DNA of 64,000 nt from Vibrio owensii CAIM 1854 = LMG 25443 (GCF_000817815.1 NZ_JPRD01000013.1:58622-122621); one strand, 5' to 3'; shown: positions 24,933 to 34,362, counted from the stretch's first letter. Numbers and translations are program-made. Notes: generated by a model not told the origin, from the letters alone.

Positions 24933-25949
24933 TTATAGAGAAGGGTTTAGGATCTGTTGAGTACGCTCGAACACGTCTAGACCTTGCTGTTTTAGCCAGT
25001 AAGGAAGGTCGATCAGTACCCAGTTCTCAGATAGCTTGTCGCCGTCACGGTAGTAAACGTCAACCACTTGCATGTCTGCACGTACTTCACCACCTGTCAT
25101 ACCTAGGAAACCACCGATTGGCGTGTTAGATAGGTTTGGCCAGCCGAAGAAACAAGAGAAGTTACCTTCTGCAAAACGACATACGTGGCCGTTAAACTTC
25201 TTGTCTTTTAGGTTGTTACGGAACGGCAATTGGTGCTGCTGTTGGTAACGAGGAATTGTGTAAGACGCACCGATACCACATGGACCGTACCAGATCATGT
25301 CTTTAGACCAGCTCTTCTCAAGAACTTCTGGTGGGCAACCCATAGCGCCGCTGTCGTTTAGTGCAGATAGGTCATCAACCATCTTGTTCACTAGTGCTAG
25401 TGTTGCTACGCCTTCTTCTGGTGCTGCGTCTTCGAACAGTAGACCGTCGTGGTTACGAGGACCAGGGTATACGAAGTGCTTACCTGTTGATGGTGGTAGT
25501 GGGTAACAACCCGCTTGGTCCATCGCGCCTAGAAGGTCTAGGAATAGGCCAGTCTTAGTGATCTTGCCGTTTTCAACACAGTTAAATTCTGCGTAACGGA
25601 TGTTCATGATTTTGCCAGTTGGGCGCATGCCTAGGTATTCAGCGTCGAACAGACCCATGAAGTGACCCATGCTCATTACCCAGATTTCACCTGATGTTAC
25701 TTCGTTCTCACCACCGATGAAGATGTCTTGACGACGCTGCATGCGAGTCATTGATTTCATCAAAGGAGCCCAGAAAACGTCAGCCGCTGCTTGAGCGCCT
25801 TGTTGCTCACGGAATGGGTAAACACCACGCCATAGGTAATCTTCTGAAGTGTGTGCTTTTAGTACTTCTGCCACGTTCTCGTGAGTTGCGTTTTCCATTG
25901 CGCTGAAGTATTCACGTACAACGCGTTTCGCTTCTTGATATTTAGACAT
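24933..25949 (-). CDS. Tandem NTF2-fold (SnoaL-like) protein, unknown substrate
   Basis: 338 residues, cytoplasmic, no signal peptide. Two SnoaL/NTF2-like halves can be aligned by eye: residues about 20-165 (EVLKAHTSEDYLWRG...LGMRPTGKIMNIRYAEF...GKITKTGLFLDL) and about 190-335 (EVLEKSWSKDMIWYG...LGMTGGEVRADMQVVDV...DKLSENWVLIDL). Each half ends with an acidic strand and a helix starting near a QAG/QQG. Single-domain relatives include polyketide cyclases and dehydratases, but no reaction can be assigned here. It lies between an MFS transporter and a porin in a LacI-regulated cluster, which suggests action on an imported small molecule. Confidence 0.75.
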   Translation of the reverse strand: MSKYQEAKRVVREYFSAMENATHENVAEVLKAHTSEDYLWRGVYPFREQQGAQAAADVFWAPLMKSMTRMQRRQDIFIGGENEVTSGEIWVMSMGHFMGLFDAEYLGMRPTGKIMNIRYAEFNCVENGKITKTGLFLDLLGAMDQAGCYPLPPSTGKHFVYPGPRNHDGLLFEDAAPEEGVATLALVNKMVDDLSALNDSGAMGCPPEVLEKSWSKDMIWYGPCGIGASYTIPRYQQQHQLPFRNNLKDKKFNGHVCRFAEGNFSCFFGWPNLSNTPIGGFLGMTGGEVRADMQVVDVYYRDGDKLSENWVLIDLPYWLKQQGLDVFERTQQILNPSL

Positions 25950-26007
25950 AATAAACTCTCTTATTTGCTGTCGAGTCGGCTTTGGGAACAGGACTCGAAA
26001 TTAAGTT

Positions 26008-26041
26008 TTTTCATCCGGCCGGGGAGTCAGCCGGAGTTTTT
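26008..26041 (-). terminator. GC-rich hairpin between the MFS and NTF2-fold genes
   Basis: TCCGGC...GCCGGA-type stem with T/A tracts on both sides. It may reduce read-through or protect the upstream message. Confidence 0.5.
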
Positions 26042-26050
26042 GAAATTCAG

Positions 26051-27346
26051 TTACGCTTTTGCTGCTTCGGCTTTTTTGCTCTTATCGAACACGCCGCCTT
26101 TTAGTGTCTCTGGCAGTGATAGCCATAGAAGACCAGCAAGGATCCATACGATTGGTGAACCCCACATTGCGGTTTGTAGGTCGGTACGCTCTTGGATGAA
26201 GATAAGTACCATTGGTGCCCACATACCGAGGATACGACCGCCGTGGAATAGCGCTGCGCCGTAGCTACGTAGGTGTGCTGGGAACAGTTCTGAGAAGTAA
26301 CCACCCCATACCGCTGAAGAAGACAGGCCGAAGTTGTAAATCAGACCAAGTAGAGCCAGCATGTTTAGGCCGCCAATCACCATGTCGCCAGGTGCAACAA
26401 AGAAGATTGAAACCATGATGCCTGCAAGGATGAAGCCAAACGCGTTCACCTTACGACCGAATTTGTCAGCTACCCAACCCCAGAACCACGCACCAAACAG
26501 TGAACCAAATGCTGAGATAGAGAAGATGAGACCGATGGTTGCACCGTCGAACATACGTACATCACGTAGGTAAGTGGTTACGAAGCCACCAAAGAATTGG
26601 AAACCGTAGAAGTTAAGGCCAGCCAGTAATAGACACGTTAGTGTGATCTTACGGTAAGGCTTGCTTAGCATTTCGCCCCAAGAGCCTTTTTTCTCTGGTG
26701 CATTTGATTCTTCTGCTTTTGCTTGCTCTTCTTCACCGTAAGCGATCACTTTGCTGTCGCTAGGTAGTACAAAGATCATGACAACAGCTGCTGCCAATGG
26801 TGGGATACCACCTACAAGCATTAGGCTTTCCCATGGTGCATCAATGCTTGCAATAAATGCTGCATACGCACCCATTACCATCAGTGCTACAGAGAACATA
26901 GAAGACGCGAATGCCGTCAACTTACCACGTACCGTTGGCGTAAATAGGCCGATCATTAGGCTTACTGCCACGGTGAAGTAACCACCCAGTGACAAACCAA
27001 TGATGAAACGCATTGCTGCCCATGTTGTGTAGTCGGTGAACATCATATTGATGATCGTTGCGCCACCGTTTAGGGCTGTGATGGTAATAAGAGTGGATTT
27101 CTTACCAAATTTTGTTGCGAACCAAGCACAGCTCAATGCACCGATAAGTGCACCAACCGACTGCCATGTATAGAACTGGGCAGTGTCTGACAGGCTAATA
27201 CCATCATACGCTTCAACGATGTATGGGCGTACGTAGTCAATAATTACAAAGTTATAACAATAGAAAAAGTAACCAACCAGTATCGCTAGATAGGCAGCTA
27301 CCCTTTGAATCATAGGAACTTCGCTCATGTGTCTTTTGGCATTCAT
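26051..27346 (-). CDS. MFS metabolite:H+ symporter
   Basis: 431 residues, 12 spans, cytoplasmic middle loop (about 205-230, rich in E/K). Motif A copies are at ATKFGKKSTL (loop 2-3) and GWVADKFGRKVNAFG (loop 8-9), with PTVRGKLTAF and PAHLRSYGAALFHGG typical of the sugar/organic-acid importers (NanT/MHS-like). The ATG at 27346 follows GAGG by about 10 bases; M7 is an alternative. It is probably the uptake system of the LacI/porin/NTF2 cluster. Substrate unknown. Confidence 0.85.
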   Translation of the reverse strand: MNAKRHMSEVPMIQRVAAYLAILVGYFFYCYNFVIIDYVRPYIVEAYDGISLSDTAQFYTWQSVGALIGALSCAWFATKFGKKSTLITITALNGGATIINMMFTDYTTWAAMRFIIGLSLGGYFTVAVSLMIGLFTPTVRGKLTAFASSMFSVALMVMGAYAAFIASIDAPWESLMLVGGIPPLAAAVVMIFVLPSDSKVIAYGEEEQAKAEESNAPEKKGSWGEMLSKPYRKITLTCLLLAGLNFYGFQFFGGFVTTYLRDVRMFDGATIGLIFSISAFGSLFGAWFWGWVADKFGRKVNAFGFILAGIMVSIFFVAPGDMVIGGLNMLALLGLIYNFGLSSSAVWGGYFSELFPAHLRSYGAALFHGGRILGMWAPMVLIFIQERTDLQTAMWGSPIVWILAGLLWLSLPETLKGGVFDKSKKAEAAKA

Positions 27347-27684
27347 GACCGATAAACCTCTATTTCACTTAGGATTTGTTGCTATTCAAACTTAATGAAC
27401 ACGATCTTATTTGGATCATCTTCGATTTCGTGTCGGGGTGAATCATAGTTTTTTTAAGGTTATTAGATCCGTGATCAAAATCAATTTTAAAATGAATGCG
27501 TACCCATTTTGTGGGTTTTAGTGACAAGGATCTCACTAATCGGCGTTTTTGGCGATTTTGAATACATTTTCGCCTATATTGGTGATAATAATCACACTTA
27601 CAGTGGGATTGTCGTTTAAAAATGCCTTTTTACAGTAATATCTGGGCATAATAATTAGCTACCCAGAATTAGGAAAACCTTAAA
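27347..27684. promoter_or_regulatory. Divergent control region with an FNR/CRP-like site
   Basis: 338 bases between the MFS and SSS transporter genes, AT-rich, no coding-like frame. GTGAT-CAAA-ATCAA at 27471-27484 matches the FNR consensus in nine of ten positions; its GTGA half also fits CRP. Confidence 0.45.
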
Positions 27685-29226
27685 ATGGTTACGTACTCAA
27701 GTTTTGTGGTGATTGCGTTATATGTAGCAATTACCATACTAATCAGCTATTTAGTGAATAAGCGCTACAGCAATGGTGGCGACTTTTCCACGGGTGGAAA
27801 GCAATTTGGCTGGTTTACGGCAGGTGTTTCGATACTTGCGACTTACATTAGTGCGATGACGTTTGTAGGGATGCCTGGTTGGGTTTATAGCTCTGGCATG
27901 GAAGCGATGAGTATTCACCTTAACTATCCCATCGTTATCTTTTTCACTGTCATTTTCTTTGTACCTGTCTTCTATAAGCTGGGTCTGACTTCGATTTATG
28001 AATACCTTGAGCACCGCTTTGGGGTGTATGCAAGAACCATCAACTCGATTGTGTTCATTGTGGTTCAATGTATCTCTGCGGGTGTGATTTTGTATGCCGT
28101 GGCGCTGATCTTAGTGCAAGTTCTGCCTATCAGTATTTCTGAAGCTATTATCTACATCAGTATTTTCACTGCTTGCTATACCTATGCGGGCGGGATTTCC
28201 ACGGTTATCTGGACCGATATGTTGCAATCTGCAGTATTGGTTGCGGGCAGCATCGCTATCTTTGCCATTCTAATGACAGAGATTAATGCGGCAGATTACC
28301 TTTCTCGTGATCACCTGAATATCATCAATTTAGACTTTGATTTGGGCGTGGATACCACACTTTGGGCTGGCGTGGTTGCCGTGAGCTTTTTGCATTTGAG
28401 TGTGTACGGCACCAACCAATTGATCATCCAACGCACGTTAGCGACGAGATGTGAAAAGACGGCGCAGAAGTCGATGTTGTTGTGTGGTTACGGTGCGTTT
28501 TTCGTCTATTTGTTCTTCGCAGTACTCGGTGTTCTTTTGAGTGTTTTCTATCAAGATCAATCATTTGAAAACAGTAATGAAGTGATTTTGGATTTCGTCT
28601 TCAACCACACTAACCCAATTGTGGTTGGTTTGATCATTTCCGCATTGGCGGCGGCCGCAATGTCGACGCTGGACTCGACCTACAACTCGATGGCGACCGT
28701 CGCGACGTTTGATATCTACAAGCGTTTCGTTCGCAAGAGTGCTGATGATGAGCACTACGAAAAAGTCGCAAGAAAGATGAGTTTGCTTGCTGCGGCTATG
28801 GTGGTAGTGCCAGCTCTTCTGGCGGTATCGAATGAATCGGTACTCAAAACCATCGCTAGCCTGACTTCCATCTTTGTTGGTATCCGTTTGGGTTCATTCG
28901 TGCTTGGTTTATTCTGGGCGAAAGCCAATGAGAAAGGCGTGATCGTTGGCAGTATCATGAGTGTGATTGCGGTGTTTACTGCGATGTATCTCGACGTGGC
29001 TTGGCCGTGGTTCGCGCCAATTGGTACGTTCGTCTTCCTTTTGTTTAGTGTGTTAGTGAGCCGTCGTTGGGGCGCTGTGACTGCCGAGCAACAAATCTTT
29101 ATCAATAATCAAAAACATCTTTTTGCAAAGCCAACCGCAAGCCATTACGGGCTGTTGGTGTTCGCTGTGGCGACCATCGCTGCTTGTATGGTTCTCCCTG
29201 ATTGGCTTTATGCTGCATTGTCGTAA
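27685..29226 (+). CDS. Sodium:solute symporter (SSS family)
   Basis: 513 residues, about 13 spans. SSS features: GGKQFGWFTAGVSILATYISAMTFVGMPG in the first two spans (the sodium/substrate region), YEYLEHRFG, and the ALAAAAMSTLDSTYNSMATVATFD sodium-signature segment near 315-340. It starts 338 bases from the divergent MFS gene and ends 11 bases before the L-serine dehydratase gene, so the pair is an operon. Import of serine or a related amino acid is an inference from that linkage alone. Confidence 0.9.
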   Translation: MVTYSSFVVIALYVAITILISYLVNKRYSNGGDFSTGGKQFGWFTAGVSILATYISAMTFVGMPGWVYSSGMEAMSIHLNYPIVIFFTVIFFVPVFYKLGLTSIYEYLEHRFGVYARTINSIVFIVVQCISAGVILYAVALILVQVLPISISEAIIYISIFTACYTYAGGISTVIWTDMLQSAVLVAGSIAIFAILMTEINAADYLSRDHLNIINLDFDLGVDTTLWAGVVAVSFLHLSVYGTNQLIIQRTLATRCEKTAQKSMLLCGYGAFFVYLFFAVLGVLLSVFYQDQSFENSNEVILDFVFNHTNPIVVGLIISALAAAAMSTLDSTYNSMATVATFDIYKRFVRKSADDEHYEKVARKMSLLAAAMVVVPALLAVSNESVLKTIASLTSIFVGIRLGSFVLGLFWAKANEKGVIVGSIMSVIAVFTAMYLDVAWPWFAPIGTFVFLLFSVLVSRRWGAVTAEQQIFINNQKHLFAKPTASHYGLLVFAVATIAACMVLPDWLYAALS

Positions 29227-29237
29227 TAGGTAAGTTT

Positions 29238-30608
29238 ATGCTGTCCATCTTTGATATTTACAAGATTGGTGTGGGCCCTTCTAGCTCTCACACCAATGGT
29301 CCAATGATCGCGGGTTATCACTTCACTCGTTTGATTGAATCGAACTTGGCAAAAGTGGTTCGTATTCAAGTCGATTTATACGGCTCACTCTCGTTAACGG
29401 GGATTGGTCACCATACAGACCGTGCAACCATTTTGGGTCTGTTGGGTAACAAACCAGATACCATCAAAATCGCTTCTGCGAATAAAGCGATGCGCAAGGC
29501 GATTGAAGAGGGCATGATGTCTGTCGATGGCCGTCATGAAATCGAATTCAACTACAAAACGGACATGTTGTTCCACGAAGAGAACCTTCCTCTGCATGAG
29601 AATGGCATGACGATTACTGCGTTAGATGCGCACGGCAATCAGGTTGGGTTTGAAACTTACTACTCAATCGGTGGTGGTTTCATCGCAACGGCGGATGAAC
29701 TGCAAAATGGCAGCGCGACTGATCCCGTAGAAGTTGAGTTTCCATTCTCCAGTGCGGACGAAATGTTGGCACAGGCAGAGAAGAACGGCATGAGCCTTGG
29801 CGGCATGATTCTGAAAAACGAACAAGCGTTTCAGGATATGGAAGCCATCAATCACCGTGCAGAACAGATCTGGCGTGTGATGACGCGTTGCATGGAGCGT
29901 GGTTTCGAGACAGAAGGTATCTTGGATGGCGGCTTGAACGTGACCCGCCGTGCGCCTAACTTGCTGAAGAAGCTTGAAGCAAATGCAGCGATTGAAAACG
30001 ATCCAATGGAAATCATGGATTGGATTAACCTGTTTGCTTTTGCGGTGAGTGAAGAAAACGCGGCTGGTGGACAAGTCGTAACGTCGCCAACCAATGGTGC
30101 GGCGGGTGTGATTCCGGCGGTATTGATGTACTACCATCGCTTCATCAAAGAGCTTGATACTAAACAGCTTAAAGACTTCCTTGCTGTATCCGGTGCGATT
30201 GGCATTTTGTACAAAACCAATGCGTCTATCTCGGGTGCCGAAGTGGGTTGTCAGGGCGAAGTTGGTGTGTCTTCTTCCATGGCGGCAGCTGGCTTGACCG
30301 CGCTGCGTGGTGGCAGCAATGAACAAATTTGCATTGCGGCTGAGATTGCCATGGAGCACTCACTAGGCATGACGTGTGACCCGATTGGTGGCTTAGTGCA
30401 AGTACCGTGTATTGAGCGTAATGCAATGGGTGCAATGAAAGCGATCAATGCATCTCGCATGGCATTAAAGCGTAATAGTAAATGTTTGATCTCGTTGGAT
30501 AAGGTGATTGAAACCATGTATCAAACGGGCAAAGATATGAACAAGAAATACCGCGAAACGTCACTGGGTGGATTGGCTTTGATCCACTTAGCGCCGCCTT
30601 GCGAATAA
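29238..30608 (+). CDS. sdaA: L-serine ammonia-lyase (iron-sulfur dependent)
   Basis: 456 residues from ATG 29238, which follows TAGGTAAG; an upstream frame start at 29202 overlaps the symporter. Hallmarks: SIFDIYKIGVGPSSSHTNGPM at the N-terminus, the beta-domain, then the catalytic domain with SGAEVGCQGEVGVSSSMAAAGL and EHSLGMTCDPIGGLVQVPCIERNA, whose three cysteines bind the labile 4Fe-4S cluster. It converts L-serine to pyruvate and ammonia. Such enzymes are oxygen sensitive; a nearby FNR-like site is compatible with anaerobic control. Which paralogue name (sdaA, sdaB) applies is not certain. Confidence 0.92.
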   Translation: MLSIFDIYKIGVGPSSSHTNGPMIAGYHFTRLIESNLAKVVRIQVDLYGSLSLTGIGHHTDRATILGLLGNKPDTIKIASANKAMRKAIEEGMMSVDGRHEIEFNYKTDMLFHEENLPLHENGMTITALDAHGNQVGFETYYSIGGGFIATADELQNGSATDPVEVEFPFSSADEMLAQAEKNGMSLGGMILKNEQAFQDMEAINHRAEQIWRVMTRCMERGFETEGILDGGLNVTRRAPNLLKKLEANAAIENDPMEIMDWINLFAFAVSEENAAGGQVVTSPTNGAAGVIPAVLMYYHRFIKELDTKQLKDFLAVSGAIGILYKTNASISGAEVGCQGEVGVSSSMAAAGLTALRGGSNEQICIAAEIAMEHSLGMTCDPIGGLVQVPCIERNAMGAMKAINASRMALKRNSKCLISLDKVIETMYQTGKDMNKKYRETSLGGLALIHLAPPCE

Positions 30609-30616
30609 GCACAAAA

Positions 30617-30646
30617 AAAGCCAGTCAGAAACCTTCTGGCTGGCTT
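30617..30646 (+). terminator. Terminator after sdaA
   Basis: AAGCCAG.CAGAA/TTCTG.CTGGCTT stem with a preceding A tract and short T run; a plausible stop for the plus strand, although the T tract is weak. Confidence 0.6.
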
Positions 30647-30772
30647 GCTACTCAAAGCGAGTGGCAGGGGGATTATGCCCCACAACCCCACCTTACTGCT
30701 CGATACTACTGAGCCCCCGATATCGAACAAGCAAGATGAGACTGTGTTGAGTGGGCAAGGAATTAAAACTTC

Positions 30773-32212
30773 TTATGCTGTCGCTGTCTTTGCTTGTTTT
30801 GCTTTATCACGCATGCCCAATACGACGGTCAGAACAAAAGCAGTTGCGAACGCGATAACCATACCGACAATGTAGTAACCAATCTTATCTGGTGCGATAG
30901 AAATAATGCCCGGCAGACCAGCAGCCCCTAGTGCTTGCGCTTTAACGTTAAATAGCGTGATGAATGCACTCGCGACAGCTGAACCGATGATCGCAGCGAT
31001 AAATGGGTAGCGTAGTTTTAAGTTCACACCAAACATTGCTGGTTCCGTGATCCCTAGTAGACCAGTCACGCCCGATGGCACCGCGATGCCTTTCATCTTG
31101 GTATCTTTAGTAGTAAAGCCAACCGCCAGTGCTGCAGCACCTTGTGCAACGTTAGACATTGCCGCGATAGGGAAAATAAATGTACCGCCAGTGGTTGCGA
31201 TATCAGCCAATAATTGGGTTTCAATCGCGATAAAACTGTGATGCATACCAGTGATAACGAACGGTGCGTAGATAAAGCCAAATAGCGCGCCACCCACAAA
31301 ACCGGCTGAATCGTAAAGCCAGTTAAGGCCGTCACCCAGCATAAAGCCAAGGTCACGCGTAAACGGACCAACCAAAGTAAACGTTACGAAACCCGTAATG
31401 AAGATAGCCAGCATTGGTGTGAGCAAGTTATCCAATACGGATGGAATGACTTTACGTAAACCAAGTTCAACTTTAGCCAGAATGAATGCAGAAACCAGAA
31501 CAGGCAACACTGAACCTTGGTAGCCAACCTTTTGGATTTCCAAACCCATGATGTTCCAAGTCGGTACCGTGCCGGATACAGAGGCGCTACCAAAACCCCA
31601 GCCGTTAAGCAGATCGGGGTGAACCATTAACATACCCAGTGCAGCGCCCAAGAATGGGTTACCGCCAAACTTCTTCGAAGCTGAGAACGCCAATAAAACA
31701 GGAAGGTAAACAAATGGTGCGTTCGCGAAGGTGTTGATCATGTTGGCCAAATCGGTCAGCCCTGGGTAGGCATCAATGATCGATTTACCTTCAATGAATA
31801 GACCTTGCGCCGTTAAGACATTGAACAGACCCATCAACAAACCACCTGCAACGATCGCTGGAATGATCGGAACGAAAATATCCGACAATCCTTTAACTGC
31901 GCGTTGAATTAGGTTTTGTTTATCCGCTCCGGCAGAAGCAACATCGTTGGTCGACATCTCAGCCAAGCCAGTTTGTTTCGCCATCTCTGCGTAAACTTGG
32001 TTTACGATGCCAGAGCCGAAAATGATTTGGTATTGACCCGCAACTTTGAATTGGCCTTTTACGCCATCAAGGTTACCGATCGCTTCTTCGTTGACCTTTT
32101 CTTCGTCTTTTAGCGCTAAACGTAAACGTGTTGCGCAGTGAGCAAGGGCTTGAATGTTTTCTTTACCGCCTAAATGCTCAAGTAGTTGTTTTGCTATGAC
32201 TGGATAGTTCAT
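30773..32212 (-). CDS. scrA: PTS EIIBC, sucrose-type
   Basis: 479 residues, the size of V. alginolyticus ScrA. The EIIB domain (1-85) carries the phosphorylation cysteine in ALAHCATRLRL (C26); the EIIC domain (about 110-470) has ten or so spans with the GMHHSFIAIETQL and GITEPAMFGVNLKLRYPF substrate motifs. No EIIA domain is present, so EIIA-Glc would be needed. Trehalose EIIBC is the main alternative. It diverges from a LacI-type regulator gene, but no sucrose-6-phosphate hydrolase or fructokinase gene is adjacent; the downstream neighbour is convergent sdaA. Confidence 0.8.
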   Translation of the reverse strand: MNYPVIAKQLLEHLGGKENIQALAHCATRLRLALKDEEKVNEEAIGNLDGVKGQFKVAGQYQIIFGSGIVNQVYAEMAKQTGLAEMSTNDVASAGADKQNLIQRAVKGLSDIFVPIIPAIVAGGLLMGLFNVLTAQGLFIEGKSIIDAYPGLTDLANMINTFANAPFVYLPVLLAFSASKKFGGNPFLGAALGMLMVHPDLLNGWGFGSASVSGTVPTWNIMGLEIQKVGYQGSVLPVLVSAFILAKVELGLRKVIPSVLDNLLTPMLAIFITGFVTFTLVGPFTRDLGFMLGDGLNWLYDSAGFVGGALFGFIYAPFVITGMHHSFIAIETQLLADIATTGGTFIFPIAAMSNVAQGAAALAVGFTTKDTKMKGIAVPSGVTGLLGITEPAMFGVNLKLRYPFIAAIIGSAVASAFITLFNVKAQALGAAGLPGIISIAPDKIGYYIVGMVIAFATAFVLTVVLGMRDKAKQAKTATA

Positions 32213-32273
32213 TGCACACCCCGATTGGTATTACTTGTCTTTAATTGAAATAAATATTGTTTTGGTTATTATT

Positions 32274-32286
32274 GGGAACGTTTGCA
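32274..32286. promoter_or_regulatory. Candidate ScrR-type operator in the scrA/scrR gap
   Basis: GGGAACGTTTGCA has the central AACGTT of LacI-family operators and lies 62 bases before the scrA start. Confidence 0.55.
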
Positions 32287-32474
32287 AAGCGAATTTTTGA
32301 TGATTAATGGCAACGGGTCAAAAGATAAGGCCGAATTATGTGAGAATGATCGTTATATTGGGTGACAATGATCCGCTTAACGAGGGTAAAATCACGTTAA
32401 TCCTTCATGGGAAGTGGCAGATTTCTGCAAACAATCCCAATAATCAACAATGACAAAGATGGAATAGGGACAAT

Positions 32475-33461
32475 ATGGCGAGTTTGCACGATGTGGCGCG
32501 TTTGGCTGGCGTATCCAAATCTACAGTATCCCGTGTGATCAATAATGAATACGGGGTAAAAGAAGCGACGAAAATCAAGGTGCGCAAAGCGGTGGAAGAG
32601 TGTGGCTATGTCGTCAACCAAGTCGCCAAAGACCTAAAATCGCAAAAGACCAATTTGATTGGTGTGATAGTGCCTCGTGTTTCATCCCATGCGATTTCTC
32701 AGGGTGTGGACGGTTTAACCGCGATCATTGAGCAAGCAGGTAAACACGTCCTGTTAGCGAATACTCACCAAGTGTACGAAAAAGAAATCGAGTACATTCA
32801 GATCTTCAATCAAAAGCGTGTAGAGGGCATTATCCTATACGCCACGCACTTTGATGCCGCGCTGAACAAGGCCATTCAACAATCCAATGTTCCTGTCGTA
32901 TTGGTGGGGCAAGATGGTTCACTGCATAACGTACCAAGCGTGGTGCACGATGACGTTCGGGTTGGCTTTGAAGCTGGTAATCGCTTAGTCGCCGCGGGTT
33001 GCAAGCAGATTGGTTTTATTGGTGTGCAAGGTGAAGACATCGCTGTTGATGTGCAGCGCTCGCAAGGGTTAAAGCAATCTTTGGACTTTCATCAGCAAGC
33101 TTTACTGTTCCACGCGCGCGGTGATTTCTCGATTGAATCTGGCTATCAGCAAGCGAAAGAACAGATGGAAGCGTATCCTCATTTGGACGGACTTTTCTGC
33201 GCCACCGACCGTATTGCCGTAGGTGCGGTTAAAGCACTTCGTGAGATGGGCGTAAAAGTGGGGGAGCAAGTTCGCGTACTCGGTGTGGGTAACGATGAAC
33301 TGGCAAGCATTAGCATTCCAAGCCTATCTACTTTCAACTATGCGTTTGATAAAGCGGGCGAAAACGCAGCGAAAATGTTGATTGAACGAATCGAAGGTCG
33401 AGGAAAAGAGATGAGTAAAGTTGTGCTTACTTTCCAAAATATTGAGCGTGAAAGTTGCTAA
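32475..33461 (+). CDS. scrR: LacI-family repressor, ScrR-like
   Basis: 328 residues. HTH MASLHDVARLAGVSKSTVSRVINNEYGVKEAT, hinge NQVAKDLKSQKTNLIGVIVP, then the sugar-binding core ending in the inducer region (DRIAVGAVKALREMGVKVGEQVRVLGVGNDELASI). Divergent from scrA, with an AACGTT operator between and a second operator-like copy just after its stop (33477-33488). Sucrose specificity is inferred from resemblance to the Vibrio ScrR type; TreR-like specificity is possible. Confidence 0.82.
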   Translation: MASLHDVARLAGVSKSTVSRVINNEYGVKEATKIKVRKAVEECGYVVNQVAKDLKSQKTNLIGVIVPRVSSHAISQGVDGLTAIIEQAGKHVLLANTHQVYEKEIEYIQIFNQKRVEGIILYATHFDAALNKAIQQSNVPVVLVGQDGSLHNVPSVVHDDVRVGFEAGNRLVAAGCKQIGFIGVQGEDIAVDVQRSQGLKQSLDFHQQALLFHARGDFSIESGYQQAKEQMEAYPHLDGLFCATDRIAVGAVKALREMGVKVGEQVRVLGVGNDELASISIPSLSTFNYAFDKAGENAAKMLIERIEGRGKEMSKVVLTFQNIERESC

Positions 33462-33476
33462 GGTGAGGATACTTTA

Positions 33477-33488
33477 GAGAACGTTCCC
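33477..33488. promoter_or_regulatory. Second operator-like copy, downstream of scrR
   Basis: GAGAACGTTCCC contains the 8-bp palindrome GAACGTTC and matches the inverse of the 32274 site at 10 of 12 positions. It sits 15 bases past the scrR stop. Confidence 0.45.
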
Positions 33489-33510
33489 GAAAAGGTACTA
33501 AAATTGAACG

Positions 33511-33548
33511 TAAAGCCGATGTGGAGAAGACGCATCGGCTTTATTTTT
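33511..33548 (+). terminator. Terminator of scrR
   Basis: AAAGCCGATG/CATCGGCTTT stem followed by ATTTTTGGG. Confidence 0.8.
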
Positions 33549-33585
33549 GGGTTTCTTTCTCAGAGCGACAGGCGAGCTTTCAGGC

Positions 33586-33822
33586 TTATCGCAGCAAGAA
33601 ATAAGGCGTATTTACGTAAGCATGCCCTGCGGAAATCGCGTAAGGCAATACCACCTTACCAACAGAAACCGCCGTGTTGACTAGTGGCTGAACGTTGATG
33701 TTCGCGTTCATCAGCGTTGGGCGAACATTGGGGGCGAGGCGATAATGACCTGGTGTAGACACGCAACCAGAAAGTGTTGACGTGAATAGCAGTGCGATGA
33801 TGATTGATTTGATGGCTTTCAT
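33586..33822 (-). CDS. Small lipoprotein, 78 residues, unknown function
   Basis: The start at 33822 gives MKAIKSIIIALLFTSTLSGCVS, a textbook lipoprotein signal with lipobox LSGC; the longer frame to 33939 adds a non-signal extension. The mature part is about 59 residues (HYRLAPNVRPTLMNANINVQ...), neutral to basic, with no known domain. Single gene, convergent with scrR. Confidence 0.7.
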   Translation of the reverse strand: MKAIKSIIIALLFTSTLSGCVSTPGHYRLAPNVRPTLMNANINVQPLVNTAVSVGKVVLPYAISAGHAYVNTPYFLLR

Positions 33823-34362
33823 AATGGTTACTCTCAATATTTTTATTTTGGCTCTGGTTTTGGTTTTCTGTATGAGCCTTGGTTGAGACGAAGATTGCCT
33901 GAGCGTGCACAGTACGGCCATCAATGCTGAACAAGTCACAGTTAAGAAGACTAAAAGTAACGATAGGCGTTACTAAGTATGAGTAATTGCGATGAAAGTC
34001 ATTAAACCTGATGCTTTAGTCATGCCTTTTGAGACTTAAATAAGTAAAACGATAAGTTAGAAGCTCTCGATGGGGTAGGAGAGCGAAGTGGTGATTCAGA
34101 GCTGCTTTGAATTGTTATCAGAAATCGAATGTTATACAAATAAATCGAGTTAGCTTAGATACTCATATTATTGAGGTTTATTATAAAGACAAAAATAAAT
34201 TACCAAGTTTGATTTATTGCATCTAAAATAAAAATAACTATTGAGAGTTGGATTAAATTACTTTTTAATAGCCTCAGATTCAATATCTAATAAATCATAA
34301 CTGCGTGCGGATTTTACATATCAAGTAGTACGTTTTTAGAGTAATTATAGAAGGAGAGTAAT
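33823..34362. other. Intergenic region, 540 bases
   Basis: AT-rich. No convincing coding frame, repeat or terminator seen. It presumably contains the divergent promoters of the two small secreted-protein genes. Confidence 0.5.

Noticed and set aside
29664..30359. 231-residue minus-strand frame within sdaA
   Set aside because: Long because of the composition of a highly conserved gene; the plus-strand frame is a certain enzyme.
33992..34039. 15-residue frame MKVIKPDALVMPFET
   Set aside because: No ribosome site, and length and composition are compatible with chance.
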